Below are positions 35,125 to 46,268 of a DNA stretch of 64,000 bases, piece after piece. This stretch comes from Pseudomonas sp. dw_358 (GTDB lineage Bacteria > Pseudomonadota > Gammaproteobacteria > Pseudomonadales > Pseudomonadaceae). Under the pieces are notes generated by a model that was not told where the DNA came from, searched no databases, and saw nothing but the letters and a program-made list of their open reading frames with translations. The DNA is taken from positions 124,001-188,000 of the forward strand of contig NZ_JAAVUX010000007.1 of the NCBI RefSeq assembly GCF_018449655.1, given 5' to 3'. Each line of letters begins with the position of its first letter. Within the stretch, counting starts at the first letter, position 1. Both the position numbers and the translations under genes were made by a program.

Positions 35125-36116
35125 AGGCCCTCCTTGCGCGACAGGCGCATCAGCATGATTCGCGCAGCGGCGAGTACGATAAAGGTCACGATGAACAGCA
35201 GGAAACCCAAGGCGATCAACGCCGAACGATGCAGGTCGGTGTAGGCCTCGCTGAATTCGTTGGCGATCACCGAGGCGATCGAGCTGCTGGGCATCATCAA
35301 GGACGCCGAGAACTGGTGGGCGTTGCCCAGCACGAAGGTCACTGCCATGGTTTCGCCCAGGGCCCGCCCCAGGCCGAGGAAGATGCCGCCGACCACCGCC
35401 GAACGGGTATAGGGCAGAACGATGTCCCAGACCACTTCCCAGGTGGTGTTGCCCAGGGCGTAGGCCGATTCCTTGAGGGTGGTGGGCACGCTGCGGAAGA
35501 CTTCCTGCATCACCGAGGTAATGAAGGGGATGATCATGATCGCCAGGACGATACCGGCGGTGAGCATGCCGATGCCCAGGGGCGGGCCCTGGAACAGAGT
35601 ACCGATCAGGGGCAAGGCGCCCAGGTTGTCATTGATCCACGGGGCCAGATGGGCCGCCATGAACGGACCGAAAACGAACAGGCCCCACATGCCATAGATG
35701 ATCGACGGGATACCGGCGAGCAGTTCGATGGCCGACGAAATGGGCATGCGCAACCAAGGCGGCGCCACTTCGGTGAGAAAGATCGCGATGCCGAAACTCA
35801 CGGGCACGGCAATCAGCAGTGCCAGCAGTGAAGTCACCAGGGTGCCGTAGATGGGCACCAGCGCGCCGAACTTGCCGTTGACTGCATCCCAGTCGGTGCT
35901 GGTCAGAAAGCCGAAGCCGAAGGTGTGCAAGGCCAGGCTGCCGCCCCACAGGGTGGAAAAACAGATGGCCGCCAGCAACGCCAGGACCAGCATGGCCGCG
36001 CCGCACATGGAGCGGCGAAACCACACATCGTGGCGCTGGTCGCGGGCGGCGCGGGCTTCACTGGCATCCAGGGTCTGGGGCATATTGGCGGACAACGTGG
36101 GGGTGTGTTCAGTCAT
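35121..36116 (-). CDS. pstC: Phosphate ABC transporter permease
   Basis: A 331-residue inner-membrane permease with about six to seven hydrophobic segments. ESAYALGNTTWEVVWDIVLPYTRSAVVGG is the EAA-type coupling loop and GRALGETMAVTFVLG a PstC motif. The first 30 residues are a soluble N-terminal extension. It pairs with PstA to form the phosphate channel. It lies 73 bases after pstS; that gap contains a long stem-loop. An in-frame ATG 11 codons later is an alternative start. Confidence 0.96.
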   Translation of the reverse strand: MTEHTPTLSANMPQTLDASEARAARDQRHDVWFRRSMCGAAMLVLALLAAICFSTLWGGSLALHTFGFGFLTSTDWDAVNGKFGALVPIYGTLVTSLLALLIAVPVSFGIAIFLTEVAPPWLRMPISSAIELLAGIPSIIYGMWGLFVFGPFMAAHLAPWINDNLGALPLIGTLFQGPPLGIGMLTAGIVLAIMIIPFITSVMQEVFRSVPTTLKESAYALGNTTWEVVWDIVLPYTRSAVVGGIFLGLGRALGETMAVTFVLGNAHQFSASLMMPSSSIASVIANEFSEAYTDLHRSALIALGFLLFIVTFIVLAAARIMLMRLSRKEGL

Positions 36117-36135
36117 TGAAGGACCACTCGCAAGA

Positions 36136-36177
36136 ACATCCCCTGTTCAAGCCGCAGACGGCTTGCGCAGAGGATGT
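36136..36177 (-). other. Stem-loop between pstS and pstC
   Basis: The segment ACATCC...GGATGT (36136-36141 with 36172-36177) encloses CAAGCCG/CGGCTTG (36148-36154 with 36159-36165), a long interrupted stem with no U-run. Such intercistronic hairpins often stop 3' decay or partly end transcription, which would keep binding protein above permease levels. Confidence 0.6.
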
Positions 36178-36189
36178 CCGGGTTTTGAA

Positions 36190-37206
36190 TCAACGGGCGA
36201 AGTCAGACTTCCAGTAACCTTCGATGCGCTCGACCAGCGACTTGGGCAGCGCAACGTAATCGAGCGAAGCGGCCTGAGCCTGGCCGTTTTCCAGCGACCA
36301 CTTGAAGAAGTCGAAGGCGGCCTTGCTTTGCTCGGCGTTCTTGGCGGTCTTGTACATGATGATCCAGGTGGTCGCGGTGATCGGCCAGGCGCTGTCGCCC
36401 GGAGCGTTGGTCATGATCACGTTGAAGTCCTTGGCGCTCGCCCAGTCGGCGGTGTCGGCAGCGGCCTGGAAGCTCTTGGCATCCGGCGATACAAACTTGC
36501 CGGCGGCGTTTTTCAGCAAGGTGTAGGACATGGTGTTCTGCTTGGCGTAGGCGTATTCCACGTAGCCGATCGAGTTCTTGATCTGCTTCACGTAAGCCGA
36601 AACACCTTCATTACCCTTGCCGCCCACACCGACTGGCCATGGCACGGTGGTGCCGAATTTGATGCGGGTGTTCCAGTCTTCGCTGGCCTTGGCCAGGTAG
36701 TTGGTGAAGTTGAAGGTGGTGCCCGAACCGTCCGAGCGGTGAACCACGGTAATGGTGCTCGATGGCAGCTTCAGGCCAGGGTTCAGCGCGGCGATGGCCG
36801 GGTCGTTCCAGGTGTTGACGGTGCCGGTGAAGATCTTCGCCAGGGTCTCGCCGTCGAGTTTCAGCTCGCCAGGCTTGACGCCTTCGATGTTGACCACCGG
36901 GACGATACCGCCGACGACGCTGGGGAACTGGCCCAGGCCAGCGGCTTTCAGGTCGTCAGCCGACAGCGGAGCATCGGAAGCGCCGAAGTCGACGGTAGCC
37001 GCCTTGATCTGAGCGATGCCGCCGCCCGAACCGATGGACTGGTAGTTGATCCGGTTACCGGATTCTTTGCTGTAATCCTGGGACCACTTGGACAAGACGG
37101 GAAACACGAAGCTGGAACCGGCGCCGGTCACATCGGTGGCATGCGCTACACCGCTGAGGCACAGCGAGGCCAGGAGAAGCGACAGACGATTTTTGCTCAG
37201 CAACAT
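36190..37206 (-). CDS. pstS: Periplasmic phosphate-binding protein
   Basis: A 338-residue protein with a signal peptide of about 23 residues ending in VAHA. The mature protein begins TDVTGAGSSFVFPVLSKW and carries the phosphate-binding loop motifs GAGSSF, FGASDAP, and RSDGSGTTFNF, typical of PstS. It captures inorganic phosphate in the periplasm for PstCAB. A Pho box and -10 element lie about 85-120 bases upstream, so it heads the pst operon and should be induced by PhoB when phosphate is low. Confidence 0.97.
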   Translation of the reverse strand: MLLSKNRLSLLLASLCLSGVAHATDVTGAGSSFVFPVLSKWSQDYSKESGNRINYQSIGSGGGIAQIKAATVDFGASDAPLSADDLKAAGLGQFPSVVGGIVPVVNIEGVKPGELKLDGETLAKIFTGTVNTWNDPAIAALNPGLKLPSSTITVVHRSDGSGTTFNFTNYLAKASEDWNTRIKFGTTVPWPVGVGGKGNEGVSAYVKQIKNSIGYVEYAYAKQNTMSYTLLKNAAGKFVSPDAKSFQAAADTADWASAKDFNVIMTNAPGDSAWPITATTWIIMYKTAKNAEQSKAAFDFFKWSLENGQAQAASLDYVALPKSLVERIEGYWKSDFAR

Positions 37207-37548
37207 CAGGCATTACCTCGACTTGAGAAAAAAGGCACCCAGGACCCTTCAATGAGTCTTCGGGGTTTGGCCGTGACGATTTAATGCTTTCTATATTTCG
37301 GTTTGATGACAGGGAGTTGACATGTTGCTGAATTGCTCATGTTTTTCTCAATACAGTCGGGGAGTTGCGGCCGAGATATGGCCAATGGCCTCGCTTCAGA
37401 ATGGATCCATCTGTTCCAAGGTTTCATGATCCCCCTGGCAACTTCCCCGCCCTCCTCGCGGTCAACCCCAAGGACTTCATCATCGAGAGCCTTCGCCTGA
37501 GGCTCTTGCCCCGGGCCTGTCGCCCGCCTGAATTGTGAGACCAAACGC
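37207..37548. other. pstS-tkt intergenic region
   Basis: A 342-base region holding the pstS promoter on one strand and the transketolase promoter and leader on the other. Apart from the Pho box and -10 element it contains no gene that I can support. Confidence 0.6.
37290..37323 (-). promoter_or_regulatory. Pho box and -10 element of pstS
   Basis: On the minus strand, ATGTCAA-CTCC-CTGTCAT (37323-37306) matches the Pho box pattern of two 7-base repeats spaced by 4; the second repeat is perfect and the first differs at two positions. A TATAGA hexamer (37295-37290) lies 10 bases further on, the spacing expected for a PhoB-activated promoter in which the box replaces the -35. Confidence 0.85.
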
Positions 37549-39627
37549 ATGTCGACTGCACCGAAAGCCCCGCTGGACCCTGCACGTGACGAGCTGTGCA
37601 TCAACACCATCCGCACCCTGGCCATGGATGCCGTACAAAAAGCCAACTCCGGCCACCCCGGCACCCCGATGGCGTTGGCGCCGGTGGGCTACACGGTCTG
37701 GAGTCAGTTCCTGCGCTATCACCCCAAGCACCCCGACTGGCCCAACCGTGATCGTTTCGTGCTGTCGGTTGGCCACGCCTCGATGCTGCTCTACTCGTTG
37801 CTGCACTTGGCCGGTGTGGTCGAGATCGACGAGCACGGCACCGCCAGCGGCAAGCCGGCGGTGAGCCTGCACGACATCGAGCAATTCCGGCAGCTGGACT
37901 CCAAGACACCCGGCCACCCCGAGTACCGCATGACCACCGGTGTCGAGACCACCACCGGGCCTCTGGGCCAGGGCTGCGCCAACAGCGTGGGCATGGCCAT
38001 GGCCGAGCGCTGGCTGGGCGAGCGCTTCAACCGCCCCGGCGCTACCCTCTTCGACTACAAGGTCTACAACCTGTGTGGCGACGGCGACATGATGGAGGGC
38101 GTCAGCTCGGAAGCGGCCTCCATTGCCGGCCACCTGAAACTGGCCAACCTGTGCTGGATCTACGACAACAACACCATCACCATCGAAGGCCACACCGAAC
38201 TGGCCTTCGACGAAGACGTGGCCACCCGCTTCAAGGGCTACGGCTGGAATACCCTGCATGTCAGCGATGCCAACGACACCCAGGCCCTGGCCAAGGCGTT
38301 GGCGACCTTCCGTGAAACCACCAACGCGCCAACTCTGATCGTGGTGGATAGCGTCATCGGCTACGGCTCGCCCAACAAGCACAACACTTCCGCCGCCCAC
38401 GGCGAGCCGCTGGGCGCCGACGAAATCAAGCTGACCAAGAAGGCCTATGGCTGGCCGGAAGACTCCAGCTTCCTGGTGCCCGAAGAAGCCCGCACCCACT
38501 TGCACGACACCCTCCTGGCCCGCAGCGGCGGCGAATATGACGCCTGGCAGCGCACCTTTGCCGGCCTCAAGGAAGCCGAGCCGGTCCTTGCCGACGAGTT
38601 CGAGCGCATGCGTGCCGGGGAAATGCCAGAGCACTGGGCCGATGCCCAGCAGGTATTCGAAGCCGACGCGAAAGGCCAGGCCACCCGTGCAGCCGGTGGC
38701 AAGGTGTTGAACGCCTTCGCCCAGCAGATTCCCTGGTTGATCGGCGGCTCGGCCGATCTGTCGCCGTCCACCAAGACCAACTTGACCTTCGAAGGCGCCG
38801 GCAGTTATTCGGCCAAGGGTTACAGCGGCCGCAACCTGCACTTCGGCATTCGCGAACACGCCATGGGCTCGATCGCCAACGGCCTGGCCCTGAGCTACGT
38901 GCGCCCGTATGCCTCGACGTTCCTGGTGTTCAGCGACTACATGAAGCCGCCCATCCGACTCGCGTCGATCATGGAGCTGCCGGTGATCTTCGTCTTTACC
39001 CACGACTCCATCGGCGTCGGTGAGGACGGCCCGACCCATCAGCCTATCGAGCACCTGACGCAGTTACGCGCGACTCCCGGCCTGCTCACCCTGCGCCCCG
39101 GCGACGCCAACGAAACCACTCAGGCGTGGAAAGTCGCCCTGGCCCAGACCAATCGGCCGTCGTGCATCATCCTCTCCCGCCAGCCCATGCCGACCCTGGA
39201 CCGCAGCGTATTCGGTTCGGCCGATGGTGTGGCCAAAGGTGGTTATGTCCTGGCCGATGCGAGCAAAGGGGCGCCAGAGGTGATTCTGATTGCCACGGGC
39301 AGTGAAGTGGGCCTGGCGGTTCAGGCGTACGAGAAGCTCAAGGCCGAAGGCGTTGCCGCCCGGGTCGTGTCGTTGCCATGCTGGGAGCTGTTCGAAGAGC
39401 AGGACAAGGCGTATCGCGAGCAGGTGCTACCCAGCGCCGTGACCGCGCGAGTCGCCATCGAGCAGGCCGGCCCCATGGGCTGGGACCGCTACGTCGGTGC
39501 CAACGGCGCGAAGGTGGTAATGAACAGCTTCGGCGCCTCGGCTCCCATCGAGAAGTTGCAGGCAAAATTCGGCTTCACCGTGGAAAACGTGGTGAAACTG
39601 GCCCATGAGCAAATCAAGGGTGCCTGA
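37549..39627 (+). CDS. tkt: Transketolase
   Basis: A 692-residue enzyme of the non-oxidative pentose phosphate pathway, moving two-carbon units between sugar phosphates with TPP and a divalent metal. The TPP motif [32 protein letters not shown] lies at about residues 160-195, [11 protein letters not shown] near the start, and [14 protein letters not shown] in the pyrimidine-binding domain; KHNTSAAHG follows the pattern as well. The length is usual for bacterial Tkt. It is divergent from pstS and converges on a two-component system. In many pseudomonads tkt is linked to epd-pgk, which is not the case here. Confidence 0.97.
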   Translation: MSTAPKAPLDPARDELCINTIRTLAMDAVQKANSGHPGTPMALAPVGYTVWSQFLRYHPKHPDWPNRDRFVLSVGHASMLLYSLLHLAGVVEIDEHGTASGKPAVSLHDIEQFRQLDSKTPGHPEYRMTTGVETTTGPLGQGCANSVGMAMAERWLGERFNRPGATLFDYKVYNLCGDGDMMEGVSSEAASIAGHLKLANLCWIYDNNTITIEGHTELAFDEDVATRFKGYGWNTLHVSDANDTQALAKALATFRETTNAPTLIVVDSVIGYGSPNKHNTSAAHGEPLGADEIKLTKKAYGWPEDSSFLVPEEARTHLHDTLLARSGGEYDAWQRTFAGLKEAEPVLADEFERMRAGEMPEHWADAQQVFEADAKGQATRAAGGKVLNAFAQQIPWLIGGSADLSPSTKTNLTFEGAGSYSAKGYSGRNLHFGIREHAMGSIANGLALSYVRPYASTFLVFSDYMKPPIRLASIMELPVIFVFTHDSIGVGEDGPTHQPIEHLTQLRATPGLLTLRPGDANETTQAWKVALAQTNRPSCIILSRQPMPTLDRSVFGSADGVAKGGYVLADASKGAPEVILIATGSEVGLAVQAYEKLKAEGVAARVVSLPCWELFEEQDKAYREQVLPSAVTARVAIEQAGPMGWDRYVGANGAKVVMNSFGASAPIEKLQAKFGFTVENVVKLAHEQIKGA

Positions 39628-39633
39628 TGGCTG

Positions 39634-40338
39634 TCACCCCTGGGCTTTCAGGCACAACTGAAAGCCCACGCCGTGGACGGTGTGCAACAGGGGCGCCTCG
39701 AAGCTTTTGTCCAAGGCCCGGCGCAGCAGATGGATATTGCTGCGCAGGCTGTCACTTTCGGGCGGGTCTTCACCCCAGAGGGTGTTTTCCAGCTCCCGCC
39801 GTGTGACCACCGCCGGGCTGCGCTGCATGAGAATTTCCAGCAGCTTGAGGTTGGTGGGGTTGAGCTTGAGCAGTTGACCGGCTCGGCGGATTTCCAGGGT
39901 GTCCAGGTCGAAAGTCAGGTCATGAATCTGCAAGACCCGGCGACTGGTGCCGTTGATCCGCCAGGACAGAGCCTTGGCTCGGGCCAGCAACTCGGACAGG
40001 GCGAACGGCTTGACCACGTAGTCATCGGCGCCAGACTTGAAGCCGGTCAACCGGTCGCTCAGCTCATCGCGGGCGGTGAGCATGATGATCGGCACATGGC
40101 GCTTGCTGCTGGCACGCAGGCTGCGACAGATCTGATTGCCATCGATGCCCGGCAACATGATGTCGAGAATGATCACGTCAAAATGCTCAGTGGCCGCCAG
40201 GTGCAACCCGGTCAGACCATCCAGGGCGCAGCCTACCTGACAACCCTTGAGCTCCAGGTACTCCACGATATTGGCCATGATGTCGCGGTTGTCTTCTACG
40301 ACCAGGATGCGCATGGGTTCAGCACTCGTACTTTGCAA
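39634..40338 (-). CDS. OmpR-family response regulator
   Basis: A 234-residue regulator. The receiver domain (about 9-125) has D59 in ILDIMLPG as the phosphorylation site, with ED in VVEDNRD, T in LTA and K in VVKPF; the C-terminal part (about 130-230) is the OmpR/PhoB winged HTH. I use the TTG at 40338, with GAGGTGG 7 bases upstream. An ATG 8 codons later lacks a good site. It is 12 bases downstream of its histidine kinase gene. The target genes are unknown. Confidence 0.92.
   Translation of the reverse strand: MQSTSAEPMRILVVEDNRDIMANIVEYLELKGCQVGCALDGLTGLHLAATEHFDVIILDIMLPGIDGNQICRSLRASSKRHVPIIMLTARDELSDRLTGFKSGADDYVVKPFALSELLARAKALSWRINGTSRRVLQIHDLTFDLDTLEIRRAGQLLKLNPTNLKLLEILMQRSPAVVTRRELENTLWGEDPPESDSLRSNIHLLRRALDKSFEAPLLHTVHGVGFQLCLKAQG
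39642..39667. other. Perfect 10-bp hairpin between tkt and the response regulator
   Basis: GGGCTTTCAG (39642-39651) and CTGAAAGCCC (39658-39667) form a perfect 10-bp stem with a 6-base loop, 14 bases after the tkt stop. It overlaps the last codons of the convergent response regulator gene. There is no U-run, so it may be a weak or factor-assisted terminator for tkt. Confidence 0.5.
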
Positions 40339-40350
40339 TGAAAAGCCACC

Positions 40351-41628
40351 TCAGACATCGCCCAAGGCAGCCAATTCGACACGGAAACAGCAACCATTGG
40401 GCGCAAGCCCGGTCAACTTGACGCTCCAGTCCTGGTTCTGGCAAATCCGCTGGACCAGCGACAGCCCCAGGCCCAGCCCTTCGCCACGCTGCTCATCGCC
40501 GCGCACAAAGGGTTGGAACATGGCCTGACGCTGTTCTTCCGGAATGCCGATGCCGCTGTCCTCGACCTTGAAGCCATCGTCCAGCAGCGTGAGACGGATA
40601 AAACCTGAGTCGGTGTAATGCCAGGCGTTGCGCACCAGATTGCCCATCACCGAATACAGAAAAGTGTGGTTATACAGCGTGGTGCAGGCCGTATCGCGCA
40701 GGTAGGACAACTGCAGGCCTTTTTCCTCGATGGCATGACGCCAGGTTTCAATGACCTCATCCCCCACCGCCGCCAGGCTGCACAGGCGGCCGTTGCCATC
40801 ACCCTGAGCCCGCGCGAGGATCAGAAACGTTTCGATCAATTGGCTCATGCCCAGGCTGGCCCGGGCCATGCGGGTCACCTGCGCCTGGGAGCGGGCATCG
40901 ACGCTGGGGTCGGCCTGCAGCAGTTCGCAGGAACTGGCCAGCACCATCAGCGGCGTGCGCAATTCATGGCTGACGTCTGCGGTGAACAGGCGCTCGCGGC
41001 GCAAGGCATCGCGCAGCCGACCCAAGGCCGCGTCAAAGGACGATGCCAGTTCGCCGACCTCGTCGTTGGCGTAGTCCGGCGCCAGGGCTGGCGCCAATTC
41101 CAAGGCCTGATCGCGGTGGCGCACCTGGCGCGCCAGCCGCACGACCGGTGCCATTACCCTGCGCGCCAACACCCAGCCCAGCAGCAAGGCCATGAGAATG
41201 CACAGCATGAAGCCGATAATGGCCACGGTAAACAGCAGGTGCTGGCGCTTGTCGAAGCTCTCCCGATCGCGCAGCAGCACGTACTTGCGGCCGTCGACCT
41301 CGGCGACCATGGCGTAATACGGGTGATGCTCGTGGCTGATTTCCTGAAAGCCGGGTTCCAGCTTGAGCAGGTCCTTGCCCATGGCCATTTCACCAAGGCC
41401 GCCCTGGATGAAGAACCACTCGTCCTTCTCCGGCTGGTGGGTCCAGGTGTCGACGCTGTCGCTGATCAACAGGCGGTGCATGTTGCCGCTCAGGCCGATG
41501 GTGGTCAGTTTGCGCTCGACGACGTGCACGGTCGCGACGATCCCACTGGCAAACACCCCACCCACAAGCGCCGACATCAAGGCGAATACGATGACAATGC
41601 GCTGCTTGAGGCTTTGCTTGAACTCCAT
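40351..41628 (-). CDS. Two-component sensor histidine kinase
   Basis: A 425-residue membrane kinase. Membrane segments at about 11-33 and 130-155 flank a short periplasmic sensor (about 34-129); a HAMP domain follows (about 155-210), then the HisKA with H221 in SHELRTPL and the ATPase with GNLVRNAWHY, EDSGIGIP and GEGLGLGLSLV. It should phosphorylate the response regulator encoded next. The sensor domain is compact and carries several His residues (THQPEKDEW, HEHHPYY), which may bind a metal, but that is inference. The signal is unknown. Confidence 0.93.
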   Translation of the reverse strand: MEFKQSLKQRIVIVFALMSALVGGVFASGIVATVHVVERKLTTIGLSGNMHRLLISDSVDTWTHQPEKDEWFFIQGGLGEMAMGKDLLKLEPGFQEISHEHHPYYAMVAEVDGRKYVLLRDRESFDKRQHLLFTVAIIGFMLCILMALLLGWVLARRVMAPVVRLARQVRHRDQALELAPALAPDYANDEVGELASSFDAALGRLRDALRRERLFTADVSHELRTPLMVLASSCELLQADPSVDARSQAQVTRMARASLGMSQLIETFLILARAQGDGNGRLCSLAAVGDEVIETWRHAIEEKGLQLSYLRDTACTTLYNHTFLYSVMGNLVRNAWHYTDSGFIRLTLLDDGFKVEDSGIGIPEEQRQAMFQPFVRGDEQRGEGLGLGLSLVQRICQNQDWSVKLTGLAPNGCCFRVELAALGDV

Positions 41629-41747
41629 GGGGTTCCGCTGAAAAAAGGGAGAAATGATTCACGGACAATAGCTTGCAGGGCGTCACGAGCAGGTGATTCA
41701 AATGTGAAAATTTCGTTGAGCACTGTCAGGCCGTGCGCCCGGACGCT

Positions 41748-44700
41748 TTAGCGAAAATCTCGGCTACCCACCGCCAACCCCTCCAGCAAAACGCTCATGT
41801 CCTGCAAATGGCCGGCAATCACGTGGCGTACTCCGTCAGCCGACTCCAGCCGTCCGCGCACCTGCAGCAGCTGCGAGCTGACCAGCACCCGACGCTGGCG
41901 TTCGGCAAGGTCGTGCCAGACCACCACGTTGATCATGCCGAATTCGTCTTCCAGGGTGACAAAGATCACCCCGCTGGCGGTTTGCGGGCGCTGGCGGCCG
42001 ATGACCAGGCCCACCACGGTCACTGGACGACCATGCTCCACCTGCGCCAGGGCCATGGAGCTGCGGCAGCGCAACGTGTCCAGACGCGGGCGCAACAAGG
42101 TCAAGGGGTGCGGACCCAAGGTGGTGCCCAGGCTGTTGTAGTCTGCAAAAAGATCTTCACCCACCGTGGGAGCTGGCAACTGGACCGGCGTTTCGAGGGT
42201 GGGGCCAATGTCAGCAAACAGGGGCAATTGGGCCTGCACACTGGCGACATCCCAGCGGGCCTGATGACGATTGCCGGCCAACGCCGCCAGCGCCCCGGCG
42301 TCGGCGAGCGACTCGCGCGCGCGGCTGTCCAGCTGCGCACGCAGACACAGGTCGTTGATGTCGCTGAATACCCGATGAGCTCGCGCCGCCTCGATCCGCT
42401 CGGCATCCGCCTGGCGAAACCCCTTGATCAGGCGCAAACCCAGACGAATCGCCGGCTGCGCCTGCCCACCGGGTTGCAGATGGCAGTCCCAGTGGCTGTA
42501 GCGCACGTCCACCGGGTCAATCTGCAAGCGGTGGCGCCGAGCGTCCTGCAGCACCTGATCGGGGGTGTAGAAGCCCATCGGCCAACTGTTGATCAAGGCA
42601 CAGGCAAAAGCGGCGGGCTCATGGCACTTGAGCCAGCAGCTGGCGTAGGTCAACAAGGCAAAACTCGCCGCGTGAGACTCGGGAAAACCGTAACTGCCAA
42701 AGCCCTTGATCTGCTCGAAGATGCGCGCCGCGAACGCTTCGCTGTAGCCGTTGCGCAGCATGCCCTCGCGCAGGCGAATCTGATGCGGTTCCAATCCGCC
42801 ATGGCGCTTCCAGGCGGCCATGGACCGGCGCAGTTGATCCGCTTCGCCAGGGGAGTAATCGGCCGCGACGATGGCCATTTCCATCACCTGTTCCTGAAAC
42901 AGCGGTATGCCCAGGGTGCGCTCGAACACCGCCTTGAGTTTTTCGGAGGGATAGACCACGGCTTCTTCGTTGTTGCGCCGGCGCAGATAGGGATGAACCA
43001 TGTCGCCCTGGATGGGCCCGGGGCGGACGATGGCCACCTGGATCACCAGGTCATAAAAGGTTTTGGGGCGCAGCCGCGGCAACATGGCCATCTGCGCGCG
43101 GGACTCGATCTGGAAGACACCCACGGTGTCGGCACGGCTGATCATGGCGTAAGTCTTCGGGCACTCGGCGGGGATCGTCGCCAGGCTCAGGTCCAGGCCG
43201 CGGTAACGCTTGATCAGGTCGAAGCTGCGTCGAATGGCGCTGAGCATGCCGAGGGCGAGAATATCCACCTTGAGCAGGCCGACGGCGTCCAGGTCGTCCT
43301 TGTCCCACTGAATGATGGTGCGCTCGGCCATGGCCGCATTTTCCACCGGCACCAGGGTGTGCAGCGGTGCTTCGGAGATGACGAACCCGCCGGGATGCTG
43401 GGACAGATGCCGGGGAAAACCGATGAGCTGGCCGGTCAGCGCGAGCACCCGGCGCAACACCGGGCTGTCGCCATCGAAGCCCGCTTCGAGCAAGCGTTCA
43501 AGGGGCGGAACCTCGCCACTCCAGCGCCCGGCGCAATCGGCCAGGGCGTTGATCTGATCGATGGGCAGCCCCAGTGCCCGCGCCACATCGCGAATCGCCC
43601 CGGCGCCCCGGTAGCTGCTGGCCACGGCCGTGAGGGCGGCACGGCCCCGGCCGTAGCGGTTGAAAATGTATTGCAGCACTTCCTCCCGACGTTCGTGCTC
43701 GAAGTCCACGTCGATGTCCGGTGGCTCGTTGCGCTCGCGAGACATGAAGCGCTCGAACAGCATATTCATGCGCTGGGGGTCCAGTGCGGTGATCCCCAGC
43801 ACGAAGCACACCACCGAATTGGCCGCCGAGCCCCGCCCCTGGCACAGGATGCTGCGCTCGCGGGCAAAGCGGACAATGTCCTGCACGGTCAGGAAATAAC
43901 TTTCGTAGCCCAGCTCGGTGATCAGCGCCAGTTCCTTTTCGATCAGTTCCCGAGCATTGGCCGAGGCGCCTTCGGGCCAACGCTGGCGCACGCCCTCCTC
44001 GGTCAGGTGGCGCAGCCAGGACGTGGCGCTGTGCCCGGTCGGGACCAGCTCATGGGGATACTGATAACGCAACTGACCGAGATCGAATTGACAGCGCGCG
44101 GCAATCACCAGGGTCTGGGCCATCAATGCCGGCGGATAGAGCTCGGCCAGCCGGCTCGGCGCGCGCAAGTGACGTTCGCCGTTGCTGAACAGCCAGGGTC
44201 CGGCTTCGGCCACTTTCACGTGATGGCGGATGGCGGTCATGGTGTCCTGCAAGGCACGGCGGCCACGGCTGTGCATGTGCACATCGCCACTGGCCACGGC
44301 CGGCAGCCCCAGCATCCGCGCGCAGGCAAGGAGTTCGTGCAGACGCTGTCGATCATCGTGGCCGCAGTGCAGTTGGACGGTCAGCCACAGTCGCGCGCCG
44401 AACAGGCCCTTGAGCCAGTGGCCGTGGCCGGCATTGACCTCCGAGGTCGGCACCCAGAGCGCCAGCAGACCGCTGAGGTCGACGAGGGCAAAATCCTCGC
44501 GCAGGGACAGGTACTGGCCCTTTTCGGCACGTCGCCGGGCCAAAGTGATCAGTTGGCACAGGGCCTGATAGCCGGCCAGATCCTGCACCAGCAACACCAC
44601 TTTGGGGCCCTGGTCGATCTGCACCTCGCTGCCGACGATCAGCTTGAGCCCGCCCTCCCGGGCCGCCTGCCAGGCCCGCACGATGCCGGCCAGGGTGCAT

Positions 44701-44828
44701 TCGTCGGTGATCGCCAAGGCGGCATAGCCCAGGCGCTGCGCCCGCTCGCACAGTTCGCGGGCGCTGGATGCCCCGCGCTGAAAGCTGAAATGGCTCAGGC
44801 AGTGCAATTCGGCATAGGTTGCGGTCAT
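41748..44828 (-). CDS. dnaE2: Error-prone DNA polymerase III alpha homologue
   Basis: A 1026-residue C-family polymerase (ImuC). The PHP domain opens with [16 protein letters not shown], the variant form of DnaE2, and the catalytic acidic motif PDIDVDF lies near residues 371-377. [20 protein letters not shown] and an OB-fold region with HVIAGHLQD at the end complete the pattern. With ImuA and ImuB it performs mutagenic translesion synthesis after DNA damage. The ATG overlaps the imuB stop (ATGA). It is about 100-130 residues shorter than the main replicative DnaE, as expected. Confidence 0.97.
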   Translation of the reverse strand: MTATYAELHCLSHFSFQRGASSARELCERAQRLGYAALAITDECTLAGIVRAWQAAREGGLKLIVGSEVQIDQGPKVVLLVQDLAGYQALCQLITLARRRAEKGQYLSLREDFALVDLSGLLALWVPTSEVNAGHGHWLKGLFGARLWLTVQLHCGHDDRQRLHELLACARMLGLPAVASGDVHMHSRGRRALQDTMTAIRHHVKVAEAGPWLFSNGERHLRAPSRLAELYPPALMAQTLVIAARCQFDLGQLRYQYPHELVPTGHSATSWLRHLTEEGVRQRWPEGASANARELIEKELALITELGYESYFLTVQDIVRFARERSILCQGRGSAANSVVCFVLGITALDPQRMNMLFERFMSRERNEPPDIDVDFEHERREEVLQYIFNRYGRGRAALTAVASSYRGAGAIRDVARALGLPIDQINALADCAGRWSGEVPPLERLLEAGFDGDSPVLRRVLALTGQLIGFPRHLSQHPGGFVISEAPLHTLVPVENAAMAERTIIQWDKDDLDAVGLLKVDILALGMLSAIRRSFDLIKRYRGLDLSLATIPAECPKTYAMISRADTVGVFQIESRAQMAMLPRLRPKTFYDLVIQVAIVRPGPIQGDMVHPYLRRRNNEEAVVYPSEKLKAVFERTLGIPLFQEQVMEMAIVAADYSPGEADQLRRSMAAWKRHGGLEPHQIRLREGMLRNGYSEAFAARIFEQIKGFGSYGFPESHAASFALLTYASCWLKCHEPAAFACALINSWPMGFYTPDQVLQDARRHRLQIDPVDVRYSHWDCHLQPGGQAQPAIRLGLRLIKGFRQADAERIEAARAHRVFSDINDLCLRAQLDSRARESLADAGALAALAGNRHQARWDVASVQAQLPLFADIGPTLETPVQLPAPTVGEDLFADYNSLGTTLGPHPLTLLRPRLDTLRCRSSMALAQVEHGRPVTVVGLVIGRQRPQTASGVIFVTLEDEFGMINVVVWHDLAERQRRVLVSSQLLQVRGRLESADGVRHVIAGHLQDMSVLLEGLAVGSRDFR

Positions 44829-46261
44829 GCGAACCACCCTTGCAGCCACAAGGGCCCGGCCTCGCCAACGGTCTGATAGGCCCAGCCGCGCAAGCCGTCG
44901 AGGGTTTCGACGCGGTAATAATCACGCCGCACGTCGCCGCCGTCCCACCAGCCGGACTCGATCCGTTCCGGCCCGGCGAGCAGCCGCAGGCGAGACTCGT
45001 CCAGGCTCTGCGGTTCGCGCAGCAGCCAACCCGGGCGCGGCGCGGACGGCAGAAGGGCCAGGCGCACAGCCCCTGCCCTGCCGCTGGCCGAACCGTCGCT
45101 GGAAGCCCAGGCGCATTCCGGGCGATGATCGGCCCGGGCACTGAGCTGGCGAATCGCTTCATCACCCAGCCGGGCCCGCAGGCGCTCACGCAATTGCTCC
45201 CAAGGCTGGGATTGCTGAGGGCGCGGGTCGAACAACTCGCGATGAGCAGGCACGAACGGCGGCAGGTGCTCGGCGAGCAAGCGCAGGTTGCGCACCGGCC
45301 GGGGCACCTGTAACTGTTCGAAGCGGACCCGGGCCAGTTCGAACAGCCGCTCGCTGTCGCGCTCGGGGCCCAACAGGCCCACCGGCACTTCGGTGTCTTC
45401 GCCCTCGGCGTGCTCCAGATGCAGGACAAAACGCTGCACCCCGCCATCGCGCCCGGCGAGAAAGGCGGCCAGGTCGTTGATCAAGCGGCGCAACGGGAAC
45501 AGCAAAGCCTGATGTGACTCCACGTCGAAATTCAGCTCGATGCGTTGATCGAAACGGTCAGGCGGGCTGTAGAAGCTCAATGCCAGAGACCGGCGCCCTT
45601 GCAAACGGTCCAGATGCTCCAGCACCCTCGCGGCGAAACGATGGGCCAGATTCTCCCGAGGCACCGCCAGCACCTGACCCAGTCGGCGCAACCCCATGCG
45701 CTTGAAAGCCGTTGCCACATCCTGTGGCAGACCGATGCGCTCCACCGACAGGCTTGCCAGGCATTCGGCCAGTTCATCGGCCCCAGTGATCGCCAGGCCA
45801 TCATAGGCATTGGCCAGCATCCGTGCCGCCACAGGATTGGGCGCCACCACGATGCGGTGGGCAAAACCCAGCGCGTTCAGCTCCTGGCGCAGGCGAGCCT
45901 CGAACAGTGGCCAAGGACCGAACAGGCCCAGGCTGGACTCGATTTCCAACAGCAAAGCCCGGGGATAGTCCAGGCTGACCTGGGAACTGAAGCGGTAACC
46001 CCAAGCAGCGAGAAACTGCTGGCTGGCGTCGATATCGGCGGGGTCGTGATCAGCAGTACTGAAATCGCGGCTCAGCATCTGCGCGGCAGGCAGGCTCATC
46101 CCCGGCTTGAGGCCCAATGCTCGGGCCGGCGGGTTGACGGCCTGGAGCACCCGTCGCTGGGCGGGACCGCTGAGCAATACCAGCGGCTGTTCAGCCATGC
46201 CGCGGCGACGTTGAACGCTGTCCATGGCCAATTGTGGCAAGACGATACAGGCCCAGAGCAT
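44825..46261 (-). CDS. imuB: Y-family polymerase-like ImuB
   Basis: A 478-residue protein related to Y-family polymerases. The N-terminus [19 protein letters not shown] corresponds to the palm domain start, but the catalytic acidic residues of active members are missing, as in all ImuB proteins. It binds DNA, ImuA, DnaE2 and the beta clamp and acts as a scaffold in mutagenesis. Palm/finger/thumb segments such as [10 protein letters not shown] and [17 protein letters not shown] are recognisable. It begins 7 bases after imuA and overlaps dnaE2 by 4 bases. Confidence 0.95.
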   Translation of the reverse strand: MLWACIVLPQLAMDSVQRRRGMAEQPLVLLSGPAQRRVLQAVNPPARALGLKPGMSLPAAQMLSRDFSTADHDPADIDASQQFLAAWGYRFSSQVSLDYPRALLLEIESSLGLFGPWPLFEARLRQELNALGFAHRIVVAPNPVAARMLANAYDGLAITGADELAECLASLSVERIGLPQDVATAFKRMGLRRLGQVLAVPRENLAHRFAARVLEHLDRLQGRRSLALSFYSPPDRFDQRIELNFDVESHQALLFPLRRLINDLAAFLAGRDGGVQRFVLHLEHAEGEDTEVPVGLLGPERDSERLFELARVRFEQLQVPRPVRNLRLLAEHLPPFVPAHRELFDPRPQQSQPWEQLRERLRARLGDEAIRQLSARADHRPECAWASSDGSASGRAGAVRLALLPSAPRPGWLLREPQSLDESRLRLLAGPERIESGWWDGGDVRRDYYRVETLDGLRGWAYQTVGEAGPLWLQGWFA

Positions 46262-46268
46262 GGCGACC

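Noticed and set aside
41733..44876. 1047-residue plus-strand frame opposite dnaE2
   Set aside because: Long antisense frames arise from GC-rich codon use; composition is abnormal and dnaE2 on the other strand is certain.
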